DNA of 64,000 nucleotides from Blattamonas nauphoetae. Taxonomy: Eukaryota > Preaxostyla > Oxymonadida. A program made the translations under genes and the position numbers. Location: the NCBI GenBank assembly GCA_033064195.1, contig JARBJD010000008.1:1-64000 (forward strand), given 5' to 3'. Positions 45,301 through 57,466 of this stretch are shown here, piece after piece (position 1 is the first letter of the stretch; every line of letters begins with the position of its first letter). The notes under the pieces are model-generated. The model was not told where the DNA came from. It saw only the letters and a list, made by a program, of their open reading frames with translations, and did not search any database.

Positions 45301-46690
45301 TCAACACTGTGTTCTCGACTCATCCCGCTCTTTGAAGTGCACAAGAGACCAACATGGAATTCACATGTCCGTCTTCGTGTCATTTTCTATAATTCTCAGA
45401 ATTACACTCTTTTCAGCTTTCATTCCTTTCCTATTCTCATTCTCTTGCCATACCACCCTCAACATGCAACTCAATTGTTTGCCAAAATCCAAACTGGTCG
45501 TGATCCTCGATCAAGACCACAAGAACAAAATCAGAGATGGACGAATCAAATGAACACAATCGTCACTATTCTCTTCTCATTTCGCATATATTCATCTTTT
45601 CTCTTCCTTTTTTTAAATATTCCACACATTACCCCGATAGATCGTGAAATGTGTGTTTGATCAAAAATGTTTAGGAAAGTGCACAATTTCCTCCGAACCG
45701 ATTTCCAAAAGAAAGCAGAAAACGAGGGAACACTATCAATGGTTTGTACTTTTCCTATGCATGAGTGACAAGGCAAAAAGGCGTGTCAGTTGTCAGTCCT
45801 GTTTTCGACATCTCACATTGGGTCTGATCATCAACTCTGTGTTTAGTGCAACTCTTTGGATTGACAGTCTGTAATATTCTTGTTTTCACGATCTCTTTAG
45901 CCCAAATCTCCTCGTTTTACGTTCATAGACGACTTGATCCTGCAATGTCATGACATTTTGAAATTAAGTCGCAACTTCAACTCTATGAATCAGAAGTTTG
46001 CTTTCTTCTTGTTTTCACTCTTATTTTTGCCTAAATCTCCTCTTTTTTCGTTTGAAGATGTCGAAATCAATGTCACTCTTGTCATGATTCAATTCATTCG
46101 AGATCGCGACTCTATCGATCACCAGTTTGTATTCATCCAGTTTTCACTCTTTGTCTCATCCAGATTGTTTCCGATTATCGCCTCTTTCTTCAGGATGAAC
46201 CGCCAATGGACGAGAAACACTCCACCCCGTGCACGATGCCAACTTGCCGGCAGAAGCACCATCCAGACGCTCCCACTCATTCGAATCGGATTCTGGAGAT
46301 GCTATCCACATTCTCATTTTCGTTCAATTCGCCTGTCGCCATCATCCAAGCCATCCATCCCCTCCCGCCCTCCAACGCAAAGCACAACACCAAAAGCATC
46401 ACTACTCGACGGTATGATGGAAATAGAGACGGCAGATCTCGCCCAAAGCGGTTCTCGCTCGTTCTATGTCACTTCTAGCGATCTTCAGCAGGAACTCATG
46501 GAACGCTCCAGGTCAGTCCATCATCCTCTCTAATCGTCTTCATTCGCAGCACCCTCCTCTGAGAAGTCCAATTTGAGGAACTCCATCTCGACAACAACGG
46601 CAGATCGTGCTGATGTATTATCCGCACTCGGTTGTGTCGCACCTCATTCGGCACATCATCTCTCCTCTCAGCCGACCTTCACAAGGAAGA
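45301..46690 (+). other. Host-like exon traces, unidentified
   Basis: Plus-strand coding-like pieces include one with LNCLPKSKLVVILDQDHKNK (to TGA near 45553), a Cys/His-containing stretch at about 46206 (MDEKHSTPCTMPTCRQKHHP), and ASLLDGMMEIETADLAQSGS continuing to a likely 39-nt intron (GTCAGTCC...CGCAG) near 46513. A further frame (LMYYPHSVVSHLIRHIISPL) runs up to the E3 insertion and appears to continue after it. This is probably one interrupted, intron-bearing gene or gene fragment. No family recognised. Confidence 0.35.
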
Positions 46691-48447
46691 GGGGCCGACT
46701 ATATCTCATCAAGCATTCCATCTATATCTCATCAAGTTTTGATCAAGGGTTTTCTCTTTCCCTTAATAGTCTTTTTTCAGTTTCAGAATTCACTCGAATT
46801 CAGACTCAACATGTCATTCTTATCTTCATCTCACTGTAGCTCTCTCTTTTTTCACCATTTTATGTAGAATAAACTCACTTCTGTCGTTTCAAACAAACTC
46901 CGTTGATCGAGCCATTGATTGTTTTTTTCTCTAGTAGAGAATCAGAAACAGGGGACTCATCTTCGTTATCTCGCAGTTTATCGACTATTTCCATGTACGT
47001 TCATCTACATCAGTCAATGTTTGTATGTAAATGTATTGGGATGGTTTGTTGCCGCTTTTTGGCCTACCAGGCAGAGTTGTACCATTTTTCTTGATGTTTC
47101 TTCTGGTCGACTTGGTGGAGGTATTCTCGATTGAAAACATCGACAGACTACATCATTTCTTATCAGCAACGCTGGCTGACAAGCTTCAACAGCTAAAGCG
47201 AAGACAAAAAACCGCAATCACCTCGCCGTCGTCGGAAAGTGACGTTCTTCCATCATTTCACGAATCCAATCCATGTTTGACAGGACATTTGTCAGTGTTC
47301 CTCCTCAAAATGAGGGCTAGCCACCTTTACGACGTCCTGTGGGTGTACCGTCTCCAACTTGCTCAGACTGGCGAAGTGAAAGATCTCTCCCTCCACAAGA
47401 ATGTCCACGCTGAACAGGAAGGCGAGTGTGAACCCTCTCCACTCGCAGGATGGACAGCGACCGATGCTGCCCACACTCACTCAACTCATCTCGAATTTCA
47501 TCCGTTCGTCACTGCTCCTTCTTCTCTCGTCGCAATCGTTCGTCCTGTCACTCCTGAACAGCCAGACGCAGAAAGAAAACAAATCTTCAGAAGGAATTGT
47601 GGAGACTGAAGGCGAATGCAGCATCGATTGGATCAAAGACCACTCCCACTCCATCCTCGTCGACTGTATCGTCGGCCTTGGCTGCACCTCTCGCACTGTC
47701 CCCTCGTGTTCTTCCGTCTCGCTCATCGCCGACTCCTACCGACCAGACGCGAAGACAGCTATGACACAGTTCTCGTCGTGTGTTGGGATGAATGTTGTCC
47801 GGTCACTGCTGATTCTAAAGCAGCGAAGCAAAGAAATGTTTGAAATGAAGATCGCCCTCGTCGACGACGATTTAGGAGCGAATCAAGCGAAACAAGGGCA
47901 AGATCCGCCTTCCTCAGCCTTCCCCAATCAAACAACCAGCTGCCCCAGCTGAAGGATCTCCACTTCCTCCCTCCATCCTCGACCTTGTTTCTCGCTTCTC
48001 GCTTTGGACACTCATCACTCGTCTTCCGCCAACCTCGCTCGTCGCATCGCAAACATCACTCCCGCCGACACAAACATCTTCGCCGAAGAAGAGGAGAGTT
48101 CGCGACACGAAGGATTAACCGAGATAGAACGAAGTGGAGGAGAAGCTGGTTGATCCGATCAACCAAATCGAGCTGATAGGAGTCCACTGATACTGAATCT
48201 CGATGTTGAAAGAAACAATCAATGGCTCGATCAACGTAGTTTGTTTGAAACAACAGAAGTGAGTTTATTCTACAAAAAATAGTGACAAAAGAGAGAATTA
48301 CAGTGAGATGAAGATAGGAATGATGTGTTAGAGATGGAAAATCGATTCTTCCTTCTCTGAGAAAAGACTATTAAGGGACAGAGTAAAAGTCTGATCAAAA
48401 CTTGATGAGATATAGATGGAATGCTTGATGAGATATAGTCGTTCCCC
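46691..48447. mobile_element. GGG-TIR element E3 (1757 bp, carries a gene fragment)
   Basis: Begins GGGGCCGACTATATCTCATC and ends with the inverse of GGGGAACGACTATATCTCAT. The 8-bp duplication AAGGAAGA is exact (46683-46690 and 48448-48455). Two CTATATCTCATCAAG subrepeats lie in each terminus, and the inverted similarity extends for more than 250 bp inward (shared GAATAAACTCACTTCTG, for example). The cargo on the plus strand is a helical-looking coding piece, about 47401-48118. It sits within the 17.3-kb insertion. Confidence 0.88.
47401..48118 (+). pseudogene. Captured gene fragment in E3
   Basis: An open frame of 183 codons (MLPTLTQLISNFIRSSLLLL, IVETEGECSIDWIKDHSHSI, LVDCIVGLGCTSRTVPSCSS, VGMNVVRSLLILKQRSKEMF) is followed, after a frame change, by LKDLHFLPPSILDLVSRFSL, ending near an SSPKKRRVRDTKD tail. 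It looks like the C-terminal part of an alpha-helical host protein. No family recognised. Its first residues are uncertain because the element's long inverted repeat precedes it. Confidence 0.45.
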
Positions 48448-48455
48448 AAGGAAGA

Positions 48456-49113
48456 TCTTGCGAAAGTACTGAAATACCGTCGTCTCTCTCCACAATGTGC
48501 TTCTCTCCAGAATCGACAAAATGGGACGAACAGACTGTCACCAAACGTTCACTCATGTTGCCCACAACTCTCCCACGCACTTCCTCTGCCCAGGCCAACA
48601 CCAACCCAAAACAGAACCCCCTCGTCCATCCGTTCACATCGCATTCGAAACGACGTAACACTTCCGTCTTGCCGACCAACCAGGCGCAGCCTCAGAGTGT
48701 CATGACAGATCACATTTCAACAACACATTTCACTCAAAAGTTTGACGCCCAGGGCGCACAGACACTCATCAAAGAATCCGTACTCGCTGACTGTTGGTGA
48801 CGGACAGCTCACACATGGCAGATCGACAGAGGGCGATCAAGATGGGCTAGAGGAGACCATCTCGTCGGCCATCACGCTCTCCACAACATCGATTTGGAAA
48901 GCGAAGGGCATTGGTTCGTTCGCAGGCACTACTCGGCAACCACCTGTCCCGACAACATGTAACAACGATCGAGCGCCATCCCGAAATCAAAATGTGGGTG
49001 AGACAGACACAGTCTTTCCTGCTCTGGACATCTGACGTGTGTTCAGTCTAGTCCCACAACCAACCCTTGTTTCCGGTCTCGCTCCGCTCCCAATCAACAC
49101 ACATGTCAAGCAC
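48456..49113 (+). other. Host-like gene fragment between E3 and E4
   Basis: A plus frame runs from the E3 junction to about 48800 (SLSTMCFSPESTKWDEQTVT, LMLPTTLPRTSSAQANTNPK). It overlaps a second frame (LTVGDGQLTHGRSTEGDQDG) to 49035. The first appears to continue the frame that precedes E3. I recognise no domain. Confidence 0.35.
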
Positions 49114-49121
49114 ATCACTTG

Positions 49122-50455
49122 GGACTGTCTATAGTTCATCAGCAGTTTCAACTAAAGTTCATCAGCATCCCACAATCTGATAATTGCGAGCCTGATTGTT
49201 TATTATTTCGTGAAACATTGAACAAAAGAAATCTAAAGGAGAACCAATTGATTGGGAGGTGTGGAGCTGTTCGACGGTTTGATGCAGGTGATAAATCAAC
49301 AGAACCGAGTCTGGAGCAGAAGTGGAGAGGGTTGATAGTGGAATCCACAACAATGAGCGTGAGCAGCAAGGACTACCTTTTCGGAGAGGGGAGTCGTGCT
49401 TCGAGAACGCAGTAGTCACTGAACGAGGATGTGTTGTTGAGATCACACTCAAAAGTCAGCCAAGACGAGGAAAAGTAGAATTTCTGAAGGGGTCCGATTG
49501 ATGAATGATTCTGGGAGGATAGGCCCGTGAAGAAAGCGTGGGATCAAGCCAAGATGGTCTGTGAGGCAGAGAGATTGATATGACAAGAATATCGAGATAA
49601 CGAAGAAATAAGATGATACCACTCCAAACTAGCGTCACAAGAACCACAGAGGTGCATTGGAGGGACTTCAGTGAGAGGAATGTCCGAGACTGGTCTGTGA
49701 TGATCAAGTTTGAAAGAGACATGATTCGATTGAATGTATCATATGATGTTTAGGATTGAAAGGGCTAGGGAATGATTGATGATGTGCCTCTTAATGCAAG
49801 AACAGTGTGATATCGTCCAAGCAAGGGAGGATTGTGAAAAGGGGAGAGGATCACATCGTTTGAACTGATTTTGAAATCGAAATGCATATTGATCCGCGAA
49901 TAGGCATGAAAAATGGGACAGGTTGGCATTTCACGAATGATGAGCCTGCTTCGCGAATCCAATAGAACAGATTTTTGTCTCGGCATGAATCATTGGCCAC
50001 TCCCTTCAATTCAGAGATAAGAGTGTCACATAAGGCACGAAAGCCATCGTTTAGAGATTCGACGAGGAGATAGGGATAGACATCAGAGATACTGTGGATA
50101 TTCGCGATTTGTAGAGTTGGTTGGAATCTCTGCAAGAAATCGCGCTGAGTACACAAATGAGTGAAGAAAGTTTGTTTTCGTTGGATGTCTGTCCTTTTTT
50201 TAGGGTTTATTCACATCAATATTTGCCGCTGTCGCAAAGAATAGTGACCAATCAAGTGTGATCCATCCTGTCTCATTGTTCTTTCAACTGGACTGTCTTA
50301 TTCTGATGTGATGGAGTCCGCGCGTTTTCCTCCCTAAGGTTATGACAGATTTGGAGAAAATGTGAAAAGAGGAAAGTCAACATTTTTTCATAAAACGGAA
50401 TTATGGGTCTCTGATGAACTTTAGTTGGTATTGCTGATGAACTATAGTCAGTCCC
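49122..50455. mobile_element. GGG-TIR element E4 (1334 bp)
   Basis: Begins GGGACTGTCTATAGTTCATC and ends with the inverse of GGGACTGACTATAGTTCATC. The 8-bp duplication CATCACTT is exact (49114-49121 and 50456-50463). Each terminus has two AGTTCATCAGCA subrepeats over about 50 bp. The interior on the minus strand contains a 101-codon frame (49851-50156; IHSISDVYPYLLVESLNDGF, VANDSCRDKNLFYWIREAGS) and shorter continuing frames, probably another captured fragment. No transposase. Confidence 0.87.
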
Positions 50456-50463
50456 CATCACTT

Positions 50464-51282
50464 CCAACTTCACAGTCGTGTCGGCTGTCCGTCTCTTCAC
50501 CAACTCTTTCCGTCCTCGTCCACACATGAACTTACAGGAGAGAATCAAACAATGTACATTTCACCTCACGATATCACACATACTTTGCAGCTGGCTGACC
50601 AATTCGCCGCACTTGCGTTGGTCTCCTTCTTCAAAGACCCTTGTGTTGGGTTCACCATTCAGCGCGTTCACTCCACGTCGTCATTGTCTCTCGTTGACAC
50701 ACCCACCATCCTCGCAGCTGACTCGAAGCGAATCTCTCTCTTTCGCGTCCCGCGACGAACCCAAACTCTAATCCCTCTCTGTCTCTCTCCTCATCCACCC
50801 AAACCCACACACCTCGTCAAAGAGACAGCGCTCCAATTGGTGTTCTTTCTGTTCTCAACTCAACACCGCAAGTCTTGTTCCGTCGGCAGAGCCAGAGAGA
50901 TTTTCGTTTCCCAACACCCTCCCACCACACTACGCCCTCCCCCACGTAAGTTGTCATCACCCCATCGCCTTCCAGTCGGGTGCGGCGAGTAGTCGACAGG
51001 GCGGAGATGTGTTGGAGGTCGAAACCACTTTCAAGCGTCTGCATTGTCATACTTTCCTCTTGTGCATCATCGTTTGATTCGTCAATCGTTTCACACTTCA
51101 CATATCCTGTTTCATCTGATTAGTTTCTAAACACAGAGATCACTCCCACCTCTTCGGATTCTGAGCAGCTTCCTCGTTCATCAAACATGAATGTATGTGT
51201 TTGTGATTGTGAACTCGCACGTTTACAACACACTTTGTCAGGTATCTTCTCCCAATCTCGCATTGTTAACTTCTTTTGATGT
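50464..51282 (+). other. Host-like coding traces, unidentified
   Basis: A 146-codon plus frame (50552-50992; HTLQLADQFAALALVSFFKD, SLSLVDTPTILAADSKRISL) looks coding at its start and then becomes Pro/Arg-rich. It may continue the gene interrupted by E3 and E4. After 51000 only short frames remain. Confidence 0.3.
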
Positions 51283-51290
51283 GTTATCGC

Positions 51291-51811
51291 CAGGCATCTG
51301 AGTGGTGGCATCAAAACAGGTAAAACTGACATCAATTGATGTCAGTCCCCAAATTTTAACTGAGAACAAATCTCAACTCTTTTTCTTTGAGATTTTCACA
51401 TTATCACTTCATCTATGATGTTCAATTCACTTCTTGTTTTCACATAATACTCTTCTATCGTTCAGTTAGCTCTTATTTCCCAAAAACACACACGATCACA
51501 ATCACCAACATTTCTATTTTCGATGTATTCCCTTCATTGACTAAAATCAGTGAGTAAATCCCATCAAATTACGCATACTAACGCATTTGCGATTTGTTTT
51601 TGTGATTTTTGAGTAAGAACTGACGAAATCATCAGAACCCAAAGTTCGCATTTTCATCATCTATGAAGTGATCATTTTCCTTTTTACTCTTTTTTCCATT
51701 CAAATATCATATATAAGAAGACTTTTTTGAAATGAAAGAAACGAAATGGTATTGTAGGTATTTGGTGACATCAGATCCGACTGGGATCACTGGGATCAAA
51801 TCAGAAGCCTG
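51291..51811. mobile_element. hAT-like MITE C (521 bp)
   Basis: Left end CAGGCATCTGAGTGGTGG, right end the inverse of CAGGCTTCTGATTTGATCCC. The exact 8-bp duplication is GTTATCGC (51283-51290 and 51812-51819). The right end matches the CAGGCTTCTGATT ends of MITEs A and B. The A+T-rich interior includes a perfect 20-bp palindrome, CTGACATCAATTGATGTCAG, at 51326-51345. Non-autonomous. Confidence 0.85.
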
Positions 51812-51819
51812 GTTATCGC

Positions 51820-53240
51820 ACTTCACGAATCGTTCTACCGTTTATTCATCAGTTTCACGATTTAGCATGTCATATTCTCACCTTTTCACTTTAACACCCT
51901 TCTCACAGAGTTTTCGCATTTCTTTCCTTCCAGGATCCATACTTCTTCAAGAAATGTCATCCTCATTCTCTCATTTTCAATCCATCTTCCTCGCTTAGAT
52001 CGGTGTATTACCAAAGATAGTCGTTCGTCCATCCTTTCAAATGTCATAATAGGTTTGCTTTCCTTCTTATCATCATTTCTTTCTCTTCCTTCCCTTTCAA
52101 AAGCAAGTTTTCATTATTTGACTGTCTGTTTTTGTTTTAACGACAGATAACGGCTTGGACTAATGTGCCCATTCCAACTCTTTATTCGTCGTTTTCATAT
52201 TTTCATTCAGAAAGCGATTTGCTTTGATTGTTCGACCACATGTCATCTGTCGTTTTGGTCATCACACCATTGTCTATCATCTCTTAATACTCGCTTTCTC
52301 AATTGCGATTTCTTAAAAACACATTAACAAGATGTCGAAGGAGAAAGGAGAGAAGGAAAGAACGACTCCTTCAGGAAAATGACAAGGAAAAGTGTCAAGA
52401 TGAAAAACACCTATTTCTCTGGATTGGGGGATAATTGTGAAAAAAGAGTCAAAATGTAACTGTAATGTGCGTTTATGAAGTGAAAGAAGGAATAATGTGA
52501 ATAGAAAAAGCGATCAAAAAAGCTACACATAATTGACAAAGTCATGTCACTGACAGTCGTCAAAAAACACTGACATGAGCGTTTTTCTCGATAATTATGA
52601 TGAATTATGACCGCATTTTTGTGACCACACATTGCTCACACTTCACTCTATGATATTTTTCAACTTTTAGTTTCTAGAATGCCCTATACATTGAGAAAAA
52701 CGCTCATGTCAGTGAAATGTCACTAACTGACACTGACACGATCATCCCTTAGAATTTCTCGGTTCGTCATAAAATGGTAATTTTCAGTGTTTGTGTCTTA
52801 AAACAGTTGATATAACTGTTTTGACCGACAATAGGTCTCTTTTTCATTCATAGATGGAATATCTCGATCATCGGAAAAACTTCAATTTCTCCGAGATCTG
52901 ACCCATAATCCAAAATCTCGTGTCAGTGACAGTCAGTCCAATTTCTCGATTTTCGTGAAATCGTGTCATGTCAGGCATGTATACTGTATTTTTATTATTA
53001 GGCATTGCCAATCTCAGGCCTTTTTCCGGGACTTTTCGGGACTTGGTCGGGACCGTCGAGCCCACGTTGGGACCAAAAAGACAAATTGTGTGTCGGATCA
53101 CGATCATCTAATTTCACCAAATTCTGTCATTTTCACTTCACCATCAAAAAATTAGGATTGAATTGTGAAAACATCGAGATACACAACGAAAACGACGACT
53201 CTCAACTCGTTCGTTCGATTCTATCTCCATCCCACAGCTT
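51820..53240. other. A+T-rich stretch with a small inverted repeat
   Basis: No convincing gene. A 22-bp perfect inverted repeat (CACTGACATGAGCGTTTTTC at 52568, its inverse ending at 52714) encloses about 100 bp and may be a tiny MITE or hairpin. Related TGACACTGACA motifs recur at 52720-52940. The remainder is A/T-rich with only short frames. Confidence 0.4.
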
Positions 53241-55512
53241 CTATTCCTCATTTCTCCATGCTAAGCAGTCGACTGAGTGTGTATTGTGGGAGAGGAGTGC
53301 ACAATGGATTGCCCGTCGAACGAGATGGATGTCAAGGAGTCTGAGTGCAGGAAGGAGGACATGTTCAGTGACTTCTGAGAAAGTGATTTGATGTGGAACT
53401 ACCTCATCATCATACGGGATGAACGACACTCCGTCAAAAGGAGGAACCGAGAAGGAGGCAAAATGGAGAGAGAAGTGGAGAGATACCCAAAGCAGGCGCA
53501 GTGTTATCGAATTGGCAGCAATATTTTCCAACACCCCATCGAAGGGGTGTGAGACTTTTGAAAGTGAAGGAAGGCCAACAACATGGGTCGGATCTGGAAG
53601 GGAAAGAGAGGCATGGAGAGCTGAAATTGAAAGAGTATCCCAAGATGGAGATGATTCTGAGAATTTGACTGTGCGCTTCTTCAGAATGCGATCCGAATAT
53701 TGAGCGATCTCTCTCAGTTACTCTCCTTCCGTGAACGGAGAAATCTGTCTGTCTGACTCTTTGCTGGTTTCGTTCTTGGGAGACTTTGGATCTACCAATG
53801 GTGGAGCAGCAGCTGGCGAGGAAGGAGGAGACGTTCCAGGCGCGAGAGGTTCTGGAGAATTGGGCAGTTGGTCCAGACAACGGTGGCCCGGAAAGAGACG
53901 GAGATGTGTGGAATTTGGATGACAGGTGTTGAGATTGGGAAGAGTTTGTTTCGATGGTTTTGGAGCGAGACAGGATTGAATGTCGAATTGTCCCAATAAT
54001 TTTGAAAAGAGCCAAAACACTATGGATGGTTTCACTTTTTTTATTTTTCTCCAAATTCTTAAAATCACTCAAATATGATGGAAAAGGGGTTTGTTTCGAA
54101 ATTGAGCTTCGATCGTGACGAGAAACGACACTTTTTTGAAACGCCAATTGAACACATTTATTGTTTCAAAAACAGATGAGAGAAGATCATGAGGTGAGAC
54201 AATGTGAAAAAAGAAGGTTCTACAATGGAGAGTACGGATAAGATGTATTGTGAAGAAATAGAGGCAAAATACTCAATAGTCTCGAAAATGCTCTATTGCA
54301 CTTGAATTATCAGTTGAAATTAGATTTCTGCATGAACCCAGGAGTACAAGTATTTTTTCTTGAATTGGACACATGTTTGCACCCATCTGGCAAGATCATC
54401 ATCGATCGTGTCCTGAACACTCCTTTCCTTTGTCTATCTGAAATTATGAGAGATAATTGAGAACAAACAGGTTTTATATGTCTGTTTGACACTGGTGAAG
54501 AGACATTGGGACATCATTATCTTAATCTCCAAGAGTAACCGTCATGGAAAAAGAGAATCCGCTTTCAGGTGCTACGAGTTTCAAAGAAAGTGAAAAGAGC
54601 ACACCCGATCTTCACACATGTGACTTGATGTACATCGATCTGAGTGGAACGCAGTTTATCAAAGGTGGAGCAGTGAGGTCACAATGAAGGTTGGAGAGTC
54701 AGTGCTTGAAAAGAGGATGTGTAGAAACGAAGTTTTGAGAGAAGATATCCGTGGAGATTGAGGACTTTAATCTGTTCCTGGAACAAGAATAGACAGAATT
54801 TGATAGAAAGACCAGTGAAACGGATGGATTCTTTCAAAATTATTGGGACAATTGGAGTCAAAAAGTGGTGGGGTTGGTTCCGACCTGAGGAGTGAGACGT
54901 CGTCCAATGTCTGCGGAGAAGTGATGTAGTTTGAGGATTCTGGATTTGCTCTCACAAGCTGAACGACAGCGAGGTCTGTATTCGGTGCGATCCACCCCTC
55001 CCCGATTCTGTGATCCTCGTTCTGAAGGAGCCTTGGCTTGGATGAGCGTGGCGTCGAAGTTCTCGGAGAAGTTGATCAATTTATGAATCGCTGTCGGAAT
55101 GTGATGGTGGATCTTCTAAAGAATCGTGGCTGTGATGAAGGCAAAGAGATCTGGTTGGGTATCCTGGTGCGACGAGATGTACGATGAAAGAGAGTTCATG
55201 ATTGCTGTGAGTGAAGAATTCAGATCAGACCTGAGAGGTGAATGCACAGATGTTGGTTGTGAGATTCTGCGAGAATGTGGAGGTGTTCGCATTCAGTTGA
55301 GTGTGGTTGACACTGCCACAATCAGCTGGACCGTCCCCCACAACATGTTGTCGTCGGTGTGTGTGATGAGTGCGAAGACAATGTCAACGACCAGTTCTCT
55401 CTTCCAAGGAAGGAGAGGATGCTGTAGTCTTCAACTAACACGCACTGTGTTGACTTGGTTCTCAGCGTTGCAAGAAACATTCCCTCACTTCCAGTCGAGT
55501 TTAGGGAGCTGA
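53241..55512 (-). pseudogene. Helical-repeat-like gene remnant interrupted by the 860-bp element
   Basis: Minus-strand coding-like pieces on both sides of the element at 53990-54849. Upstream: RELVVDIVFALITHTDDNML and SLTAIMNSLSSYISSHQDTQ, then INFSENFDATLIQAKAPSER and HFSADIGRRLTPQVG. Downstream: DGVSFIPYDDEVVPHQITFS and LLPALRLLDIHLVRRAIHCA. The alternation of helices recalls HEAT/armadillo proteins. Frame changes between pieces may be short introns or decay. The function is unknown. Confidence 0.35.
53990..54849. mobile_element. 860-bp TIR element, copy 2 (empty of the pogo insertion)
   Basis: Same termini as the element at 9616-12505 (GTCCCAATAATTTTGAAA and inverse) in the opposite orientation, flanked by AATT on both sides (53986-53989 and 54850-54853). 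The sequence at about 54270-54290 (ACTCAATAGTCTCGAAAATG) is the intact target into which the pogo-type transposon inserted in copy 1. The 60-codon frame MSNRHIKPVCSQ... is at 54310-54492 on the minus strand. Both copies are nearly identical, so their spread is recent. Confidence 0.88.
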
Positions 55513-56442
55513 AACGACGCGAGGAAAGCTGAACAAGCCAACAGGATGCTAATCGCGTTCAGTGATTTTGAAGATGAGGGAGGATGTGGAGATAGAAATG
55601 AACTCTGATATCAGAGCGACCGAATTGAGAAGAATATTCGTGAACAATCTCCAAACTGGCGGAATATCTCAGAGTGGTTTTTTCAGCGTGGACGATGTTC
55701 GATGTGTCAGACGACGTGATAGTGTCGCTTGAATGAGAAATTGGCGGAAAAAATAGTTGGTAGTTCCAACATATCGCAAGGATTGCTAAGATGGAGGCGA
55801 GATGATGGACAAATTGAATGTCATTCTTGACAGTGCCATTGCAGCTTGGAAAGATGAAGTTTCCGCTTTCGGACGTGTTGCTGGACATCAAACACGATCC
55901 GTTGGAAGGACATAAATGACTGTATTGATATTTCTTTGCGAGAATAGACCCAAACTGAATGAAGTATGGTCTTTTAAAACAAGTGGGTATATTTGAATAG
56001 AACTATGGGAAATTTGAAATAACTAAGTTAATTTTGAAATAAGCCACTTATTTCAGAAAGGCCAAACTTTTTTTAAATTAGGCACCATAACATTTTTTGA
56101 ACCCCCTTTCACCATTTTCTAATTCAAAGATATCTCAAAAGCGTACCAGAAGTGACAAAATGTGAAGAGAACGATGGAAAATGTTGAAATGTTCGAAATT
56201 AATCACTTTGGAGGCGTCACTTCAGATCCGCCCCATTTCACTTTTCGTTCCTTCTGAGTCTTTTTCTAACAGGAATGGACACTGTTCTCTGTCATGGTTT
56301 GATCAGCTACAGATTGCACATATGCTGGACACATGAAAAAAGAATAACTGTACAGCGAAATAAGTAATCGTGAAAAATAGAACTGTTCTCCAACCACGAC
56401 GCTCCTTCGGAATGAATGAGGTCAATCTGGTGATCAGAATGG
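55513..56442. other. Mostly non-coding, A+T-rich, one minus frame
   Basis: A 110-codon minus frame at 55559-55891 contains a hydrophobic stretch (HHLASILAILAICWNYQLFF) but no recognisable domain. From 55920 to 56440 the sequence is A+T-rich with runs such as TTGAAATAA and no open frame. Confidence 0.35.
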
Positions 56443-57466
56443 TCAACTGTCGGAGTTTGATGTCCACATGGACTGACAGCAGATGACCAGCCTATTCACA
56501 ATGAGCACTGAGCAGGTCGGGCGTGAGATGTGATGGCTTTGCATGAGCAGCGGAGTGTTTGATTTGACGATGTATTTGTTCTCCATCGGAGCCTTCACGG
56601 ACTCTTCTTCACACTTGTGCTTCTCTGTCTGTTCCATCGAGCTGAATTTCATGTCATCTGGTGAGACTGACACCAAACTGGGCAGATCTGTCAGATTTGA
56701 TGCTTGTTGAGTTTTGTTTCGCTTGCATTCGAGGCTCCGATTATTTTGGTGAAGCAGCATCACCGAATCGCTTGAGTCCACAGGGCTGAGCATGGCGAGC
56801 AGACGTTCCATGTCCGACGTGTCCGAATCTGACAATTCGTCTTCTGACCCAAAACTGAACGCCACGACTGTCATCTCCTCTTCTCCTTCGACTTCTAAAT
56901 TCGATGCAAAGATGGCGTCAGCGATCGACTCCATCGCGCCCAAATATTCTTTGAGGTCATCGTCCTCCGATGGTTGGAACAGTTGAGCAATCGTTGTAAA
57001 AGCGGTGTCCTGCAAACCAGCCAACACTTTGTCGCTGTCGTCATCTGCTCCACTCAGCCCTTCCTCGCTCAACACAAGATCGTCCGAATTTTGTCTTTTC
57101 TTCTTCTCCGATTTTTCCTGTTCGAGCAGTTCCTTCTGTTCTCGCTCGAATTCTTCATCCTCCAGCGACCTCGTCTTGTGCCACCATTTGTGGATTCTTC
57201 TCTCCGACTGCTTCCGCGGCCCCTTTGCCTTGATCGCCTGCACAAGCTCCCTCTGTTTGTGTCTGTTTCTTGTCTTCGACATCTCTTTCTGACTCCGTGT
57301 TCTGATTGGCTGAGTCAGTCAATTCGATTGACCTGAGCAATGTTTCCAGACGAGGATCGTGACAATGGACGTGTTTGTGTTGTGCGAGTGGTTTGTTGTC
57401 AGTGGGAGGCGATGACATTGTTTTGGCGTGAAGAGAGATTCGATCAGTGATATATTCGGTAGACAT
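56443..57466 (-). CDS. Unknown acidic/basic 330-aa protein (two exons)
   Basis: ATG at 57466 (MSTEYITDRISLHAKTMSSP), exon 1 to 57294, a proposed 31-nt intron (57263-57293, GTCAG...CAG) and exon 2 to the stop at 56443. Joining them keeps the frame and gives 330 aa. Features are a basic patch (AIKAKGPRKQSERRIHKWWH), a charged helix (EFEREQKELLEQEKSEKKKR), acidic Ser-rich segments (SEDELSDSDTSDMERLLAML) and a C-terminal end with Cys residues. A nuclear or scaffold role would fit the composition, but no family is recognised. It lies inside the 17.3-kb insertion, so it could be captured host sequence. The purine-rich intron is unusual and the model may be wrong there. Confidence 0.45.
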
